A stretch of 64,000 bases of DNA from Bacteroidales bacterium (GTDB lineage Bacteria > Bacteroidota > Bacteroidia > Bacteroidales > UBA932): the NCBI GenBank assembly GCA_015060245.1, contig SUYU01000004.1, forward strand, positions 62,001 through 126,000. Reading direction: 5' to 3'. Below, piece after piece: positions 7,933 to 17,207 of the stretch. A program made the position numbers and the translations under genes. The number at the start of each line of letters is the position of its first letter. Within the stretch, counting starts at the first letter, position 1. Under the pieces are notes generated by a model. The model saw only the letters and a list, made by a program, of their open reading frames with translations, was not told where the DNA came from and did no database searches.

Positions 7933-8689
7933 CAATAGGGCTGTGTGTCCGATTATTTGTGAATTCGGCACAGGAGATGGATTTTGTGAGATTATTTGAA
8001 ATTGAAGTGGTGGAACTGATGCTGAATTAAGGCGATTGAACCTGATGTAGAACAGACTATGGGAACGTTTGTTAATAACATACTCCATTAGAATTCTGTC
8101 TGATTGATGCCAAATCGAAATTTGATTTGGGGTTGTTCGGATGTAGCATAGAGGTCGTGTAGTGGCGTTCAAATTTGAGGGGGAGAACGCATATTTTATG
8201 GTTTTATTTTAGAAGTGATTGAGGCTCAAGTTGTTACTTTGGTGTCAATGCCCTAGAATTATGCTCTGTCGGGAAAATGAAGATGTTTTGAAAGAGTGAG
8301 ATACTGGTGGACAATATGAATAGATATAGTGCTGTTGAAGGTGAAAAGCAATGAGAGGGGAAAAGGTAAATAAGGTAAAGTAAGGTAAGAAGAAGGGTAA
8401 ATAGAAAAGTGGCAAGGGGGGAAAGTGTGGAGATTGGAACGGTAAAGAGAATGGGTAAAAAGCATAGAGGAGAGGAGTGAATACAGTGAGAATATAGTGA
8501 ATATAGAGGAATGGAGAGAAGTGTAGAGAATATAGAATGAGAGAAGTGTAGAAGTATAGAAGTATAGAAGGGGAGGGGTATAGAAGGAGAGGAGAGGAAA
8601 AATTAGGAGTAAATTAAAAAGTAAAGTAAAATAAGTGTTTCCAATAGAGAGAAAGTAGGGATAGAAAGAATTTAATCAGTCGGGGAGGT

Positions 8690-9235
8690 ATGCAAAATAA
8701 GGAAATTCCAGTTACTGATGAGTGGTATGCCATGCGAGTTACCTACAATAGGGCAATGGTAGCCAAGGCTGTGCTGGATGGAATGCAGGTGAGAAATTTT
8801 GTGCCAATGCGCTATAACGTGAGGGTAGTGAACCAAAAGAAGGTCAAAGAGTTGGTGCCTGCAATTTCAAACTTGATTTTTGTTTATTCCAATGTGCATG
8901 AACTCAAGGAGTTGAAGCGTAAAATGGAATATCTGCAGTATATAGTAAACTCAAGGACAAAAGAGAAAATAGTTGTACCTCAAGACCAGATGAAACGGTT
9001 TATGGAGGTGCAAGAGGTTGATAATGAGAATATATTGTGGTTTTCTCCTCATGAAATAAACTTTTCAAAAGGCATGAATGTTAGAGTTGTTGATGGGCCG
9101 TTCAAAGGGTATGAAGGTACCTTGGTGAAGGTAAAAGGGGCCAGAGACAGACGGGTTGTGGTTGCCATTGAGGGCGTTATTGCTGTGGCTATGGCGTCAA
9201 TCGATAAGTCGTTCCTACAACCGGTGGGGGTATAG
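8690..9235 (+). CDS. UpxY-like NusG-paralogue antiterminator
   Basis: 181 residues. The N-terminal ~100 residues form the NGN domain (starting EWYAMRVTYNRA), and the C-terminal KOW domain carries GMNVRVVDGPFKGYEGTLVK near residues 127-146. This is the size and plan of the UpxY proteins that head Bacteroides capsule loci. There they bind RNA polymerase on their own locus and prevent premature termination in the long leader. It sits first in the locus behind a ~750-nt leader. Oddly, the strong purine box GGGGAGG (8682-8688) ends one base before the ATG, too close for ordinary Shine-Dalgarno use; M14 (8729) is an alternative start but would cut into the NGN domain. No UpxZ-like partner gene is present. 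Confidence 0.9.
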   Translation: MQNKEIPVTDEWYAMRVTYNRAMVAKAVLDGMQVRNFVPMRYNVRVVNQKKVKELVPAISNLIFVYSNVHELKELKRKMEYLQYIVNSRTKEKIVVPQDQMKRFMEVQEVDNENILWFSPHEINFSKGMNVRVVDGPFKGYEGTLVKVKGARDRRVVVAIEGVIAVAMASIDKSFLQPVGV

Positions 9236-9247
9236 TTTTGAAAAGAT

Positions 9248-9819
9248 GAGTTGCCAAGTAAGAGGGTTTAGCCTTTGGGGTGTACGCAACTTGAAAGGGA
9301 AGTTGCCAAGTAAGAGGGGTCAGTCTTGAGGGTGTACGCAACTTGAAAGGGAAGTTGCCAAGTAAGAGGATTCAGCCTTTGGGGTGTACGCAACTTGAAA
9401 GGGAAGTTGCCAAGTAAGAGGATTCAGCTTTTGGTGTGTACGCAACTTGAAAGGGAAGTAGCCAAGTAAGAGGATTCAGCCTATGGGTGTACGCAACTTG
9501 AAAGGGAAGTTGCCAAGTAAGAGGGTTCAGCCTTTGGGGTGTACGCAACTTGAAAGGGAAGTTGCCAAGTAAGAGGATTCAGCCTTTGGGGTGTACACAA
9601 CTTGAAAGGGAAGTAGCCAAGTAAGATGGGTTCAGCCTTTGGGGTGTACGCAACTTGAAAGGGAAGTTGCCAAGTAAGAGGATTCAGCCTTTGGGGTGTA
9701 CACAACTTGAAAGGGAAGTAGCCAAGTAAGAGGCTCCGGTCTTGAGGGTGTACGCAACTTGAAAGGGAAGTTGCCAAGTAAGAGGGGTCAGTCTTGAGTG
9801 TATGCTCAACTTAAAAGAT
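9248..9819. repeat. Eleven tandem copies of a 52-bp hairpin-forming repeat
   Basis: Copies begin at 9248, 9300, 9352, 9404, 9456, 9507, 9559, 9611, 9664, 9716 and 9768; spacing is 52 bp except single 51- and 53-bp units. Where one unit meets the next, GCAACTT and AAGTTGC flank GAAAGGG, so each junction can fold as a 7-bp hairpin; some junctions are weakened (ACAACTT or AAGTAGC). The array lies between the UpxY-like stop and the first sugar gene, inside the presumed transcript. Because 52 is not a multiple of three, no translated function is expected. Confidence 0.95.
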
Positions 9820-9829
9820 GAGTTAACCG

Positions 9830-9917
9830 AAAAAACTTAACCGAAAAAGAGTCAACTGAGAAAAGAGTCAACTGAGAATAAACTCAACCGAAAAACAACA
9901 ACTCAACAGAAAAAGAA
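9830..9917. repeat. About six degenerate 14-18-bp A-rich repeats
   Basis: After the 52-bp array, copies of the type TCAACYGARAAAA recur about six times up to 25 bases before the next start codon. Two neighbouring copies (GTCAACTGAGAA) are identical. With the array above, they account for the 707 bp between the UpxY-like gene and the WecA-like gene; no coding frame is credible here. Confidence 0.75.
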
Positions 9918-9942
9918 ATAAAATCATAATAGTCTGAATAAA

Positions 9943-11175
9943 ATGCAGTTAATCATATATTGTACGGTAGCGTTGGCGGTGTCGCTCCTGGTAGCGTGGT
10001 CTGTTTACCCTAAGGTATTGCTGATTTCAATACATAAAAACATTGTAGATTCTCCCAACGCCCGCAAACTGCAGAAGATGCCGGTGCCAATTTTGGGCGG
10101 ATTTGTAGTCTATAGCGGAATTCTCGCAGCATTGCTGTGTGTGGATTCATTGTTGGATATAGGCAATCTGTTTGCCATTTTCTGCATAATGACCATAATG
10201 CTCTTCATAGGATTGGCCGACGATATAACATCGCTGTCGGCAAGAGGCAGGTTTTTTATAGAAATTATTGCAATAAGCATACTTATGGTCAATGACAGTT
10301 CTTTTGTAATTGATGATTTCCACGGCTTGTGGGGCGTACATAAAATCCCTCTATATCTGGCAGTGCCTCTCACAATTGTGGCCGGAGTGGGAATTATAAA
10401 TGCAATAAACCTCATTGATGGGGTAGACGGATTGTCGAGCGGATACTGCATTTTTGCATGCGTGCTCTTTGCTCTGTTCTTCTACATGTCAGGCATGTAT
10501 GTAAACCTTATCCTTGCCCTTGCTGTAATAGGAGGTCTCATACCTTTCTTTATGCACAATGTCTTTGGAAAGTACTCAAAAATGTTCATTGGCGATGCCG
10601 GAACGCTTCTTCTTGGAGCAGTAATGGCCTATTTTGTAATAACCGTACTCAATATTGAGCCGGTAGAGCACAATTTGAACGTCAACTTTGGAGTAATACC
10701 AATGCTGCTCGCAATCCTCGCTGTGCCTGTATTTGACACCTTGCGCGTAATGGCCACCAGAATAATAAAAGGCACATCCCCTTTTAATCCCGACAAAACT
10801 CATCTCCACCACATGTTCATACGACAAGGATTCTCCCACATAGGAACCACCATATCAATCCTCTTCCTCAATACCTTTGTAGTGGCAATGTGGCTGACTG
10901 CATATTTTACAGGATTGTCAATTGATGTTCAGTTGTACATAGTTACACTCATAAATATTACGGTAACCGTGCTCCTTTATCAGGGTGTTGAGCGTGCAGT
11001 GGCAAGGGCGGCCAAAAGAAGTGAAGAGGTGCCGCAGGGTGTAAAACTGCTGAGGGCAACCGGCAGCAAGATTGGAGTAAAACGCGGCCCTTTCCTCAAA
11101 TTCATGGGAACGTGGATGGACCGTTGTGTAAAGGAAGAGGAGAGAAAAATGCTCCTTGGCGAGATAACAGAATGA
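9943..11175 (+). CDS. WecA/MraY-family undecaprenyl-phosphate sugar-1-phosphate transferase
   Basis: 410 residues with about eleven membrane segments. Signature motifs of the polyprenyl-phosphate N-acetylhexosamine-1-phosphate transferases are present: LADD at 91-94 (Mg2+ binding), NAINLIDGVDGL at 153-164, GDAG near 217, and the cytoplasmic HLHH at 287-290. These enzymes load the first sugar (usually GlcNAc or a derivative) onto undecaprenyl phosphate on the inner leaflet, so this gene most likely starts the polysaccharide repeat unit. It follows the antiterminator and repeat leader. The sugar nucleotide is not fixed by the motifs. Confidence 0.92.
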   Translation: MQLIIYCTVALAVSLLVAWSVYPKVLLISIHKNIVDSPNARKLQKMPVPILGGFVVYSGILAALLCVDSLLDIGNLFAIFCIMTIMLFIGLADDITSLSARGRFFIEIIAISILMVNDSSFVIDDFHGLWGVHKIPLYLAVPLTIVAGVGIINAINLIDGVDGLSSGYCIFACVLFALFFYMSGMYVNLILALAVIGGLIPFFMHNVFGKYSKMFIGDAGTLLLGAVMAYFVITVLNIEPVEHNLNVNFGVIPMLLAILAVPVFDTLRVMATRIIKGTSPFNPDKTHLHHMFIRQGFSHIGTTISILFLNTFVVAMWLTAYFTGLSIDVQLYIVTLINITVTVLLYQGVERAVARAAKRSEEVPQGVKLLRATGSKIGVKRGPFLKFMGTWMDRCVKEEERKMLLGEITE

Positions 11176-11207
11176 TAATAAAACAATAAACTGCAAAGAG
11201 GCGTTGC

Positions 11208-12233
11208 ATGAAAACAATATTGGTAACAGGTGGAGCAGGATACATTGGTTCACACACATTGATTGAACTCGATAAGGCGGGTTACCGCCCAGTTGTAGTA
11301 GACAATCTCATCAATTCCAGCATAGAATCAATAAAGAGGGTAGAGCAAATAACAGGCAGGCAGATTCCCTTCTATAAACTTGACTTGAGGGATGCCGCAG
11401 CACTGGAGTGCGTAATGGAAAAATATAACTTTTATGCATGCATCCATTTTGCAGGCCTCAAAGCGGTAGGGGAGTCTGTCCAGAAGCCGCTGGAGTATTA
11501 CAACAACAATATGACAAGCACATTTGTGCTTCTGGAGCAGTTGAAAAAACACAATTGCAAAAACATCATATTCTCATCATCTGCAACCGTATATGGCATT
11601 CCTGAGGAGGTTCCCATAACGGAGGAGTTGCCAAAAGGGCAGTGCACAAATCCTTACGGCAAGACCAAAAGCATGCTCGAGGAGGTCCTTATTGACCTGC
11701 AAAATGCAGATAAAGAGTGGAATGTGGTGCTTCTGAGGTACTTTAACCCAATAGGGGCGCACCCGAGCGGAGATATAGGTGAGAACCCCAATGGCATACC
11801 AAACAACCTTATGCCATACATAACCCAGGTGGCAGTAGGCAAAAGGGAAAAGTTGGGAATATTCGGCAATGACTATGATACTCCCGACGGCACCGGCGTG
11901 CGCGACTATATTCACGTTGTAGACCTTGCCAGAGGCCATGTGGCGGCGCTCTCTGCAATGGAGCGCAACTGTGGTCTTGCAATATATAACCTTGGAACCG
12001 GGTGCGGCTACTCAGTGCTGGATGTTGTAAAGACCTTTGAAAAGGTAAACGGCATAGCGGTGCCATACACAATAATGCCGCGCAGGGCGGGAGATATTGC
12101 AGCATGTTACAGCAATCCTCAAAAGGCAAAGGTTGAATTGGGATGGAGCGCAGAGTTTGGTCTGGAGGAGATGTGCCGCGACTCCTGGAACTGGCAGAAG
12201 AAAAACCCCGAAGGCTATAACACTGGAGAATAA
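11208..12233 (+). CDS. galE: UDP-glucose 4-epimerase
   Basis: 341 residues, the usual GalE length. NAD+-binding GGAGYIGSH lies at residues 8-16. The catalytic Ser-Tyr-Lys set is SSSATVYG (S124-126) with Y150xxxK154 (YGKTK). Extended SDR fold, cytoplasmic. It interconverts UDP-Glc and UDP-Gal (possibly also the GlcNAc/GalNAc pair). Spaced 32 bp after the WecA-like gene in the same direction, so it likely provides galactose-type donors for the locus. It could also be the cell's only GalE; that cannot be told here. Confidence 0.9.
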   Translation: MKTILVTGGAGYIGSHTLIELDKAGYRPVVVDNLINSSIESIKRVEQITGRQIPFYKLDLRDAAALECVMEKYNFYACIHFAGLKAVGESVQKPLEYYNNNMTSTFVLLEQLKKHNCKNIIFSSSATVYGIPEEVPITEELPKGQCTNPYGKTKSMLEEVLIDLQNADKEWNVVLLRYFNPIGAHPSGDIGENPNGIPNNLMPYITQVAVGKREKLGIFGNDYDTPDGTGVRDYIHVVDLARGHVAALSAMERNCGLAIYNLGTGCGYSVLDVVKTFEKVNGIAVPYTIMPRRAGDIAACYSNPQKAKVELGWSAEFGLEEMCRDSWNWQKKNPEGYNTGE

Positions 12234-12287
12234 AAGAGATAACACCGGGATTCTTTTGTCGGGCAAATAAAAAGAGTTGATAAATAT

Positions 12288-13337
12288 ATGGCAAAAACTA
12301 TACTTGTAACGGGAGCCGCAGGCTTTATAGGCTCCAATTTGGTAAAGGCACTATTCAGGCGCAATTCAGATTGCAGGGTTGTTGGCGTTGACAACATGAA
12401 CGATTACTATGATCCAAATCTCAAGGAGGAGCGGTTAAAGCAACTCGGGCAGTTTGAAGGCTTTACCTTTGTAAAAGGCAATATTGCAGATAAAATATTG
12501 ATAGACAAACTATTTGCAGAATATACCCCCTCAATAGTAGTAAATTTGGCAGCCCAGGCAGGTGTAAGGTACAGCATAACCAATCCCGATGCCTACATAG
12601 AGGCAAACCTCATAGGTTTCTACAACATATTGGAGGCGTGCCGCCACTCCTATGAACAATATGATGGCGGAGTGGAGCACCTTGTATATGCCAGTTCAAG
12701 TTCTGTCTACGGTTCAAACAAAAAAGTACCCTATTCGGTAGAAGACAAGGTAGATAATCCGGTATCGCTCTATGCTGCAACAAAAAAGAGCAACGAACTC
12801 ATGGCCCATTGTTACAGCAAACTCTACAACATACCATCAACAGGTTTGCGCTTCTTTACCGTATATGGCCCGGCAGGACGTCCCGATATGGCCTATTTTG
12901 GCTTTACAGATAAATTGGTAAAAGGGGAGAAGATACAAATCTTCAACTACGGCAACTGCAAGAGAGACTTTACATACGTAGATGATATAGTGGAGGGTGT
13001 AATAAGGGTAATGGACAAGGCTCCAGAAAAGAAAACCGGCGAAGATGGCCTTCCGTTACCGCCATACGCAGTATACAACATTGGAAACAACAACCCCGAA
13101 AACCTTCTCGATTTTGTAAACATACTCCAGGAAGAGTTGGTAAGGACAGGAGTTTTGCCAAAAGATTATGATTTTGAATCTCACAAAGAACTTGTTCCAA
13201 TGCAGCCGGGCGATGTTCCAATAACATACGCCGACACTTCGGCCCTGGAGCGTGACTTTGGGTTCAAACCATCAACCCCATTGAGGGATGGATTGCGTGC
13301 ATTCGCACAATGGTACAAAGAGTATTATAAAAAATAG
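12288..13337 (+). CDS. UDP-glucuronate 4-epimerase-type SDR
   Basis: 349 residues. GAAGFIGSN at 9-17 binds NAD+; the catalytic set is S136-S139 and Y162xxxK166 (YAATK). The stretch LRFFTVYGPAGRPDMA is the mark of the CapI/LpsL group that converts UDP-glucuronate to UDP-galacturonate. Its neighbour 12 bp downstream is UDP-glucose dehydrogenase, which makes the substrate, so the pair should supply both hexuronic acids. The spacer to galE is 54 bp. Confidence 0.85.
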   Translation: MAKTILVTGAAGFIGSNLVKALFRRNSDCRVVGVDNMNDYYDPNLKEERLKQLGQFEGFTFVKGNIADKILIDKLFAEYTPSIVVNLAAQAGVRYSITNPDAYIEANLIGFYNILEACRHSYEQYDGGVEHLVYASSSSVYGSNKKVPYSVEDKVDNPVSLYAATKKSNELMAHCYSKLYNIPSTGLRFFTVYGPAGRPDMAYFGFTDKLVKGEKIQIFNYGNCKRDFTYVDDIVEGVIRVMDKAPEKKTGEDGLPLPPYAVYNIGNNNPENLLDFVNILQEELVRTGVLPKDYDFESHKELVPMQPGDVPITYADTSALERDFGFKPSTPLRDGLRAFAQWYKEYYKK

Positions 13338-13349
13338 ATATATCAGGCA

Positions 13350-14666
13350 ATGAGAATAGCAGTGGCAGGAACAGGATATGTTGGCTTGAGCATGGCCACC
13401 CTGTTGGCTCAAAACAATAAAGTTACGGCGGTAGATATAGTTCCCGAAAAGGTTGAGATGATAAACAAACGCAAATCGCCTATTCAGGATGAGTATATAG
13501 AGAAATATTTTGCAGAAAAGGAGTTGGATCTCACAGCAACACTTGATGCCCGCACAGCCTATGCCGATGCGGAGTTTGTAATAATAGCGGCCCCCACCAA
13601 CTACGACAGCCAGAAGAACTTCTTTGACACATCTGCGGTGGAGTCGGTAATAGATTTGGTTCTTGACACCAATCCCGATGCAGTAATGGTTATAAAATCA
13701 ACCATTCCGGTAGGTTTCTGCCGGAGCATGTATGTAAAATATGCAAAACGGTTCCAGGAAGATGCAAAACTGCAGGGCAAAAAATTCAACCTGCTCTTCT
13801 CGCCCGAATTCTTGAGAGAGAGCAAGGCCCTCTATGACAACCTCTACCCAAGCCGTATAATTGTGGGCATACCAAAAGAGATTGTAAACTTTGACAGTGA
13901 AAACGCTGCAATATCGCAGATTGCCGATATTGAGCATCTGACCAGTGCAGCCCACACTTTTGCAAATCTGCTTCAGGAGGGCGCAATCAAACAGGATGTA
14001 GATGTAATCTATATGGGCCTAAAAGAGGCGGAGGCTGTAAAACTCTTTGCCAACACATATCTTGCCTTGAGGGTAAGTTATTTCAACGAACTTGACACTT
14101 ATGCCGAACTTAAAGGGCTTGACTCGGCTGCAATCATTCAGGGTATTGGACTCGATCCAAGAATTGGCACACACTACAACAATCCGTCATTTGGATATGG
14201 AGGCTATTGCTTGCCAAAAGATACAAAACAACTCCTTGCCAACTACCAGGATGTGCCGCAAAACATGATGAGTGCCATTGTAGAGAGCAACCGCACAAGA
14301 AAAGATTTTATTGCCGACAGGGTACTGGAGATTGCCGGATACTACAATGCCAACAGCAGTTATGATGCTGCAAAAGAGAAACAGGTGGTTGTAGGAGTTT
14401 TCCGCCTTACAATGAAATCAAATTCCGACAACTTCCGCCAGAGTTCTATTCAGGGCGTAATGAAACGTATAAAAGCAAAAGGAGCCGAGGTAATAATATA
14501 TGAACCTACCCTCCAGGACGGCACCACCTTCTTTGGCAGCAGGGTTGTAAACAACCTCAATGACTTCAAGGCCCAGTCCCAGGCCATTATAGCCAACCGC
14601 TACGACACCATTCTTGATGATGTGCAGGACAAGGTTTACACAAGGGATATTTTTAGGAGAGATTAA
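13350..14666 (+). CDS. ugd: UDP-glucose 6-dehydrogenase
   Basis: 438 residues. The N-terminal Rossmann motif is AGTGYVGLS (6-14); the catalytic Cys287 lies in [13 protein letters not shown], and the segment SPEFLRE is also typical. It oxidises UDP-glucose to UDP-glucuronate with two NAD+. It is about 40-50 residues longer than the shortest bacterial forms, with extra sequence before the catalytic motif. It closes the sugar-nucleotide block; the next 500 bp are gene-free and the following genes have much lower G+C. Confidence 0.92.
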   Translation: MRIAVAGTGYVGLSMATLLAQNNKVTAVDIVPEKVEMINKRKSPIQDEYIEKYFAEKELDLTATLDARTAYADAEFVIIAAPTNYDSQKNFFDTSAVESVIDLVLDTNPDAVMVIKSTIPVGFCRSMYVKYAKRFQEDAKLQGKKFNLLFSPEFLRESKALYDNLYPSRIIVGIPKEIVNFDSENAAISQIADIEHLTSAAHTFANLLQEGAIKQDVDVIYMGLKEAEAVKLFANTYLALRVSYFNELDTYAELKGLDSAAIIQGIGLDPRIGTHYNNPSFGYGGYCLPKDTKQLLANYQDVPQNMMSAIVESNRTRKDFIADRVLEIAGYYNANSSYDAAKEKQVVVGVFRLTMKSNSDNFRQSSIQGVMKRIKAKGAEVIIYEPTLQDGTTFFGSRVVNNLNDFKAQSQAIIANRYDTILDDVQDKVYTRDIFRRD

Positions 14667-15164
14667 ATTTATATAATACATCTTTGGTTTACGGATAAAA
14701 TCTTCTGTAGTGACCAACATTTATATTGCAGGTCGATTGTTGATTATAACTTATATGTTTGAGGATATGCTTCGAGTTAGTTCTTGTTGACCATTAAATA
14801 AAGCTAAAATATATTTTGTGCTACTGATATCACCTATCTTTTATTATGAATTCAGCATGTGTAAAGATGACGGAAATGCTATAAAGTTCAATTGCTGATA
14901 TTAGATTCTGGTAAAAAACGTATAGTATTTGTAATTTACAAGTCTCTTGAATTTTACAATTTGTTCGTGTTTGGTGAGCAATGGTTAAACAAAAAGATTA
15001 AGTTTTTTGAAAGAAACGGGAGTGGGTAATTCTGTTGTATAAAACTTTATATGTAGAATTTTTTTGGCCGTAATTAGCAAGTACCTCCAAAAATAATAAA
15101 CTTATAAGATTCAGTTAATCACATTTAGAATGACATTTATAACAACATCTAATTATTTCATTAT
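14667..15164. other. AT-rich gene-free stretch with possible decayed coding remnants
   Basis: 498 bp without an intact gene. A stop-free frame from 14871 to the stop at 15029 (52 codons, hydrophobic then charged, no ATG) follows a different open frame that ends near 14910, as a shifted relic would. The match could be chance in DNA this AT-rich. A lone TATGTTTG (14754-14761) could be a -7 box but lacks a spaced -33 box. Confidence 0.4.
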
Positions 15165-16136
15165 ATGACACCTAAAATTAGCGTTGTTGTTCCAGTTTAT
15201 GGAGTTGAGGAGTATATAGAACGATGTGCAAGAAGTCTTTTTGAACAAACATTGACTGATATTGAATATATTTTTATAGATGATTGTACAGAAGATAATT
15301 CTATCACTGTTCTTAGACAAGTATTGTATCAATATAAAGAAAGAATATCACAGACACGAATTGTAAAGATGCCTGTTAATAGTGGGCAAGCTGCTGTTCG
15401 TAAATATGGAATTTCATTAGCTTATGGTGAATATATTATACATTGTGATAGCGATGATTGGGTTGAACCAAACATGTACGAAAAGTTATATGGTGTAGCA
15501 AAGCGAGACAATAGCGATATAGTGATATGTGATTATTTTAAATCTAAGAGCGAACATGAAAACTATTGGGTACACCAAAAAATTACAAACAATAAGAATG
15601 AACTAATACGTGCTCTGTTAAATGAAAATGTACATGGTTCGCTATGGAATAAACTAATCAAACTTTCGTTATTTAAGAATATTATATATCCAAAAGATAA
15701 TTTGAGAGAAGATTTAACTATAATTTTTCAGATTACATTTTTTGCAGATAAGATAAGTTATATATCGGAACCATATTATCATTATTTCTATAATAGCGAG
15801 TCTATAACAAATAATTCAGAAAGCATTAATAAAAGTATTTCTAAAATAGAACAAAGTATTAATAATTATATGGTGATGGAACTTTTTATGAAAGAAAACG
15901 AAATATATGAATGTTTTCAAAAAGAAGTTCTAAATATGAAATGTAGGCTGAAGATAAGTGCATTAATATATATATTATCTAAGGGTGGATATAAAAAGTG
16001 GAATAGTGTTTTCCCACGTATAACATTTATTAAAGTTATCACTTCTGATTTACGGATACTATCTAAAATCGAATATATTATAGCAAAGTTAGGATTATAC
16101 ACAATGTATAAGGGGATAAAAGATTTTTTAAGATAA
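15165..16136 (+). CDS. Family 2 glycosyltransferase
   Basis: 323 residues. GT-A fold signatures: VVPVYGVEEYIERC at the N-terminus, DDCTEDNS near 45, and the metal-binding DSDD within HCDSDDWVEPN near 95. The segment where most relatives read S-A-A/V-R-N reads A-A-V-R-K. The C-terminal third is Ile/Asn/Lys-rich with no recognised domain. The gene is markedly AT-rich. It is 8 bp from the next GT2, whose first ~60 residues are closely similar, so the two look like a duplicated pair. It transfers one sugar of the repeat unit; donor and acceptor unknown. Confidence 0.88.
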   Translation: MTPKISVVVPVYGVEEYIERCARSLFEQTLTDIEYIFIDDCTEDNSITVLRQVLYQYKERISQTRIVKMPVNSGQAAVRKYGISLAYGEYIIHCDSDDWVEPNMYEKLYGVAKRDNSDIVICDYFKSKSEHENYWVHQKITNNKNELIRALLNENVHGSLWNKLIKLSLFKNIIYPKDNLREDLTIIFQITFFADKISYISEPYYHYFYNSESITNNSESINKSISKIEQSINNYMVMELFMKENEIYECFQKEVLNMKCRLKISALIYILSKGGYKKWNSVFPRITFIKVITSDLRILSKIEYIIAKLGLYTMYKGIKDFLR

Positions 16137-16143
16137 AGTTATT

Positions 16144-17145
16144 ATGAATAATAGATTAGTTTCAATTATAGTTCCTATCTATGGCGTAGAAGCATACATT
16201 GAAAAATGTGTTATTTCCTTAATGGAACAAACATATAGTGATATAGAGTATATATTTGTGGATGATTGTACAAAGGATAATTCCATAAAGATTCTTGAAA
16301 CTACTTTGGAAAAATACCCATTAAGAAGTAGCAAAACAAATATTATTCGACATGAGGCTAATAAGGGATTGAGTGCTGCTAGAAATTCTGGACTTTTACA
16401 CTCAACGGGTGATTATATTGTACATGTTGATAGCGATGATTATATAGAAAACGATTTCATAGAACAATGTGTTGACAAAATCATTAAAACAGATGCTGAT
16501 ATAGTTTTTACTGATAGACATTTTGTTTATGCTAATATTATCAAAGAATCCCATCTATGTACGTATTATGATATAAGAGAATGGAGAAATGCATTGTTGT
16601 CGGGAAGATTTCCTCACGCAGTGTGGGGGTGTCTAATTAGGAAGAGTTTATATACAGAAAACAATATTTTATCTATTGAAGGTTTGCATCAAGGTGAAGA
16701 TTTTGCAGTCATGTGCAGATTGGCATATTATGTGAAAAAAATAGATATTGTAAGAAAACCATTATATAATTATTTAGTAAGGACGAATATATATAAATAT
16801 GAACGAAAAATATTAAATGACACATATTTGTCATGGAAGGTAGTAGATGATTTTTACAAAAATACTGGCATTTATTATGAAGTAAACGAAATCCTTTGGA
16901 GACGGATGTTGTCTTTTTATATTTGGCAGATTCGTTGTTGGATAGAACTTCCGAGTATTAAAAAAGAGGAAGCAAAATACATAAAAGAAACATTTCCTAG
17001 AATACGAGATTATAGTCAAATCACAGTGTTAAAAAAGCTCATCCTTATATTATTTAAATATGAATTTTATTATTCTTTAAAGTGTTATGTATCTATGTTA
17101 AAATTATTCCAAAAATTTACATTCAGAAGAGGTCTAGAAATATAA
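16144..17145 (+). CDS. Family 2 glycosyltransferase
   Basis: 333 residues. IVPIYGVEAYIEKC, DDCTKDNS, LSAARNSG and the metal-binding HVDSDDYIEND mark a GT-A family 2 enzyme. It shares the Y-G-V-E start and the I-E-Y-I-F-[IV]-D-D-C-T motif with its upstream neighbour, more than with the other GT2s of the locus. The C-terminus is basic and hydrophobic, suggesting membrane association. Low G+C like its neighbours. Sugar specificity cannot be inferred. Confidence 0.88.
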   Translation: MNNRLVSIIVPIYGVEAYIEKCVISLMEQTYSDIEYIFVDDCTKDNSIKILETTLEKYPLRSSKTNIIRHEANKGLSAARNSGLLHSTGDYIVHVDSDDYIENDFIEQCVDKIIKTDADIVFTDRHFVYANIIKESHLCTYYDIREWRNALLSGRFPHAVWGCLIRKSLYTENNILSIEGLHQGEDFAVMCRLAYYVKKIDIVRKPLYNYLVRTNIYKYERKILNDTYLSWKVVDDFYKNTGIYYEVNEILWRRMLSFYIWQIRCWIELPSIKKEEAKYIKETFPRIRDYSQITVLKKLILILFKYEFYYSLKCYVSMLKLFQKFTFRRGLEI

Positions 17146-17207
17146 TTGATAATATAAGTAGGTGTAATTAAGTCTTAAAACCATCATTCGTGAAATAAGT
17201 ATAATGT

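Larger units (their letters stand above)
7551..8689. other. Gene-free region: terminator-like hairpin, capsule promoter and long leader
   Basis: No credible coding frame in 1,139 bp. It holds an 11-bp hairpin (7799-7832), a promoter (7902-7932) and a leader of about 750 nt that turns strongly purine-rich from about 8335 to 8680. No inverted repeats flanking the promoter were found by eye, so there is no sign of the invertible capsule promoter known from Bacteroides fragilis. Confidence 0.7.

Noticed and set aside
7551..8689. Invertible capsule promoter as in Bacteroides fragilis
   Set aside because: A good promoter is present, but no inverted repeats flanking it were found by eye, and no recombinase gene is near.
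9481..9777. A 98-codon minus-strand frame through the 52-bp repeats
   Set aside because: It exists only because the repeat lacks stops in these registers. The unit is not a multiple of three, so copies fall in different frames, and there is no start context.
9248..9819. CRISPR array
   Set aside because: Repeats are contiguous 52-bp units with no unique spacers, and there are no cas genes in the window.
11809..12294. Minus-strand frame of 161 codons over galE
   Set aside because: Complete shadow of galE, which has all catalytic residues.
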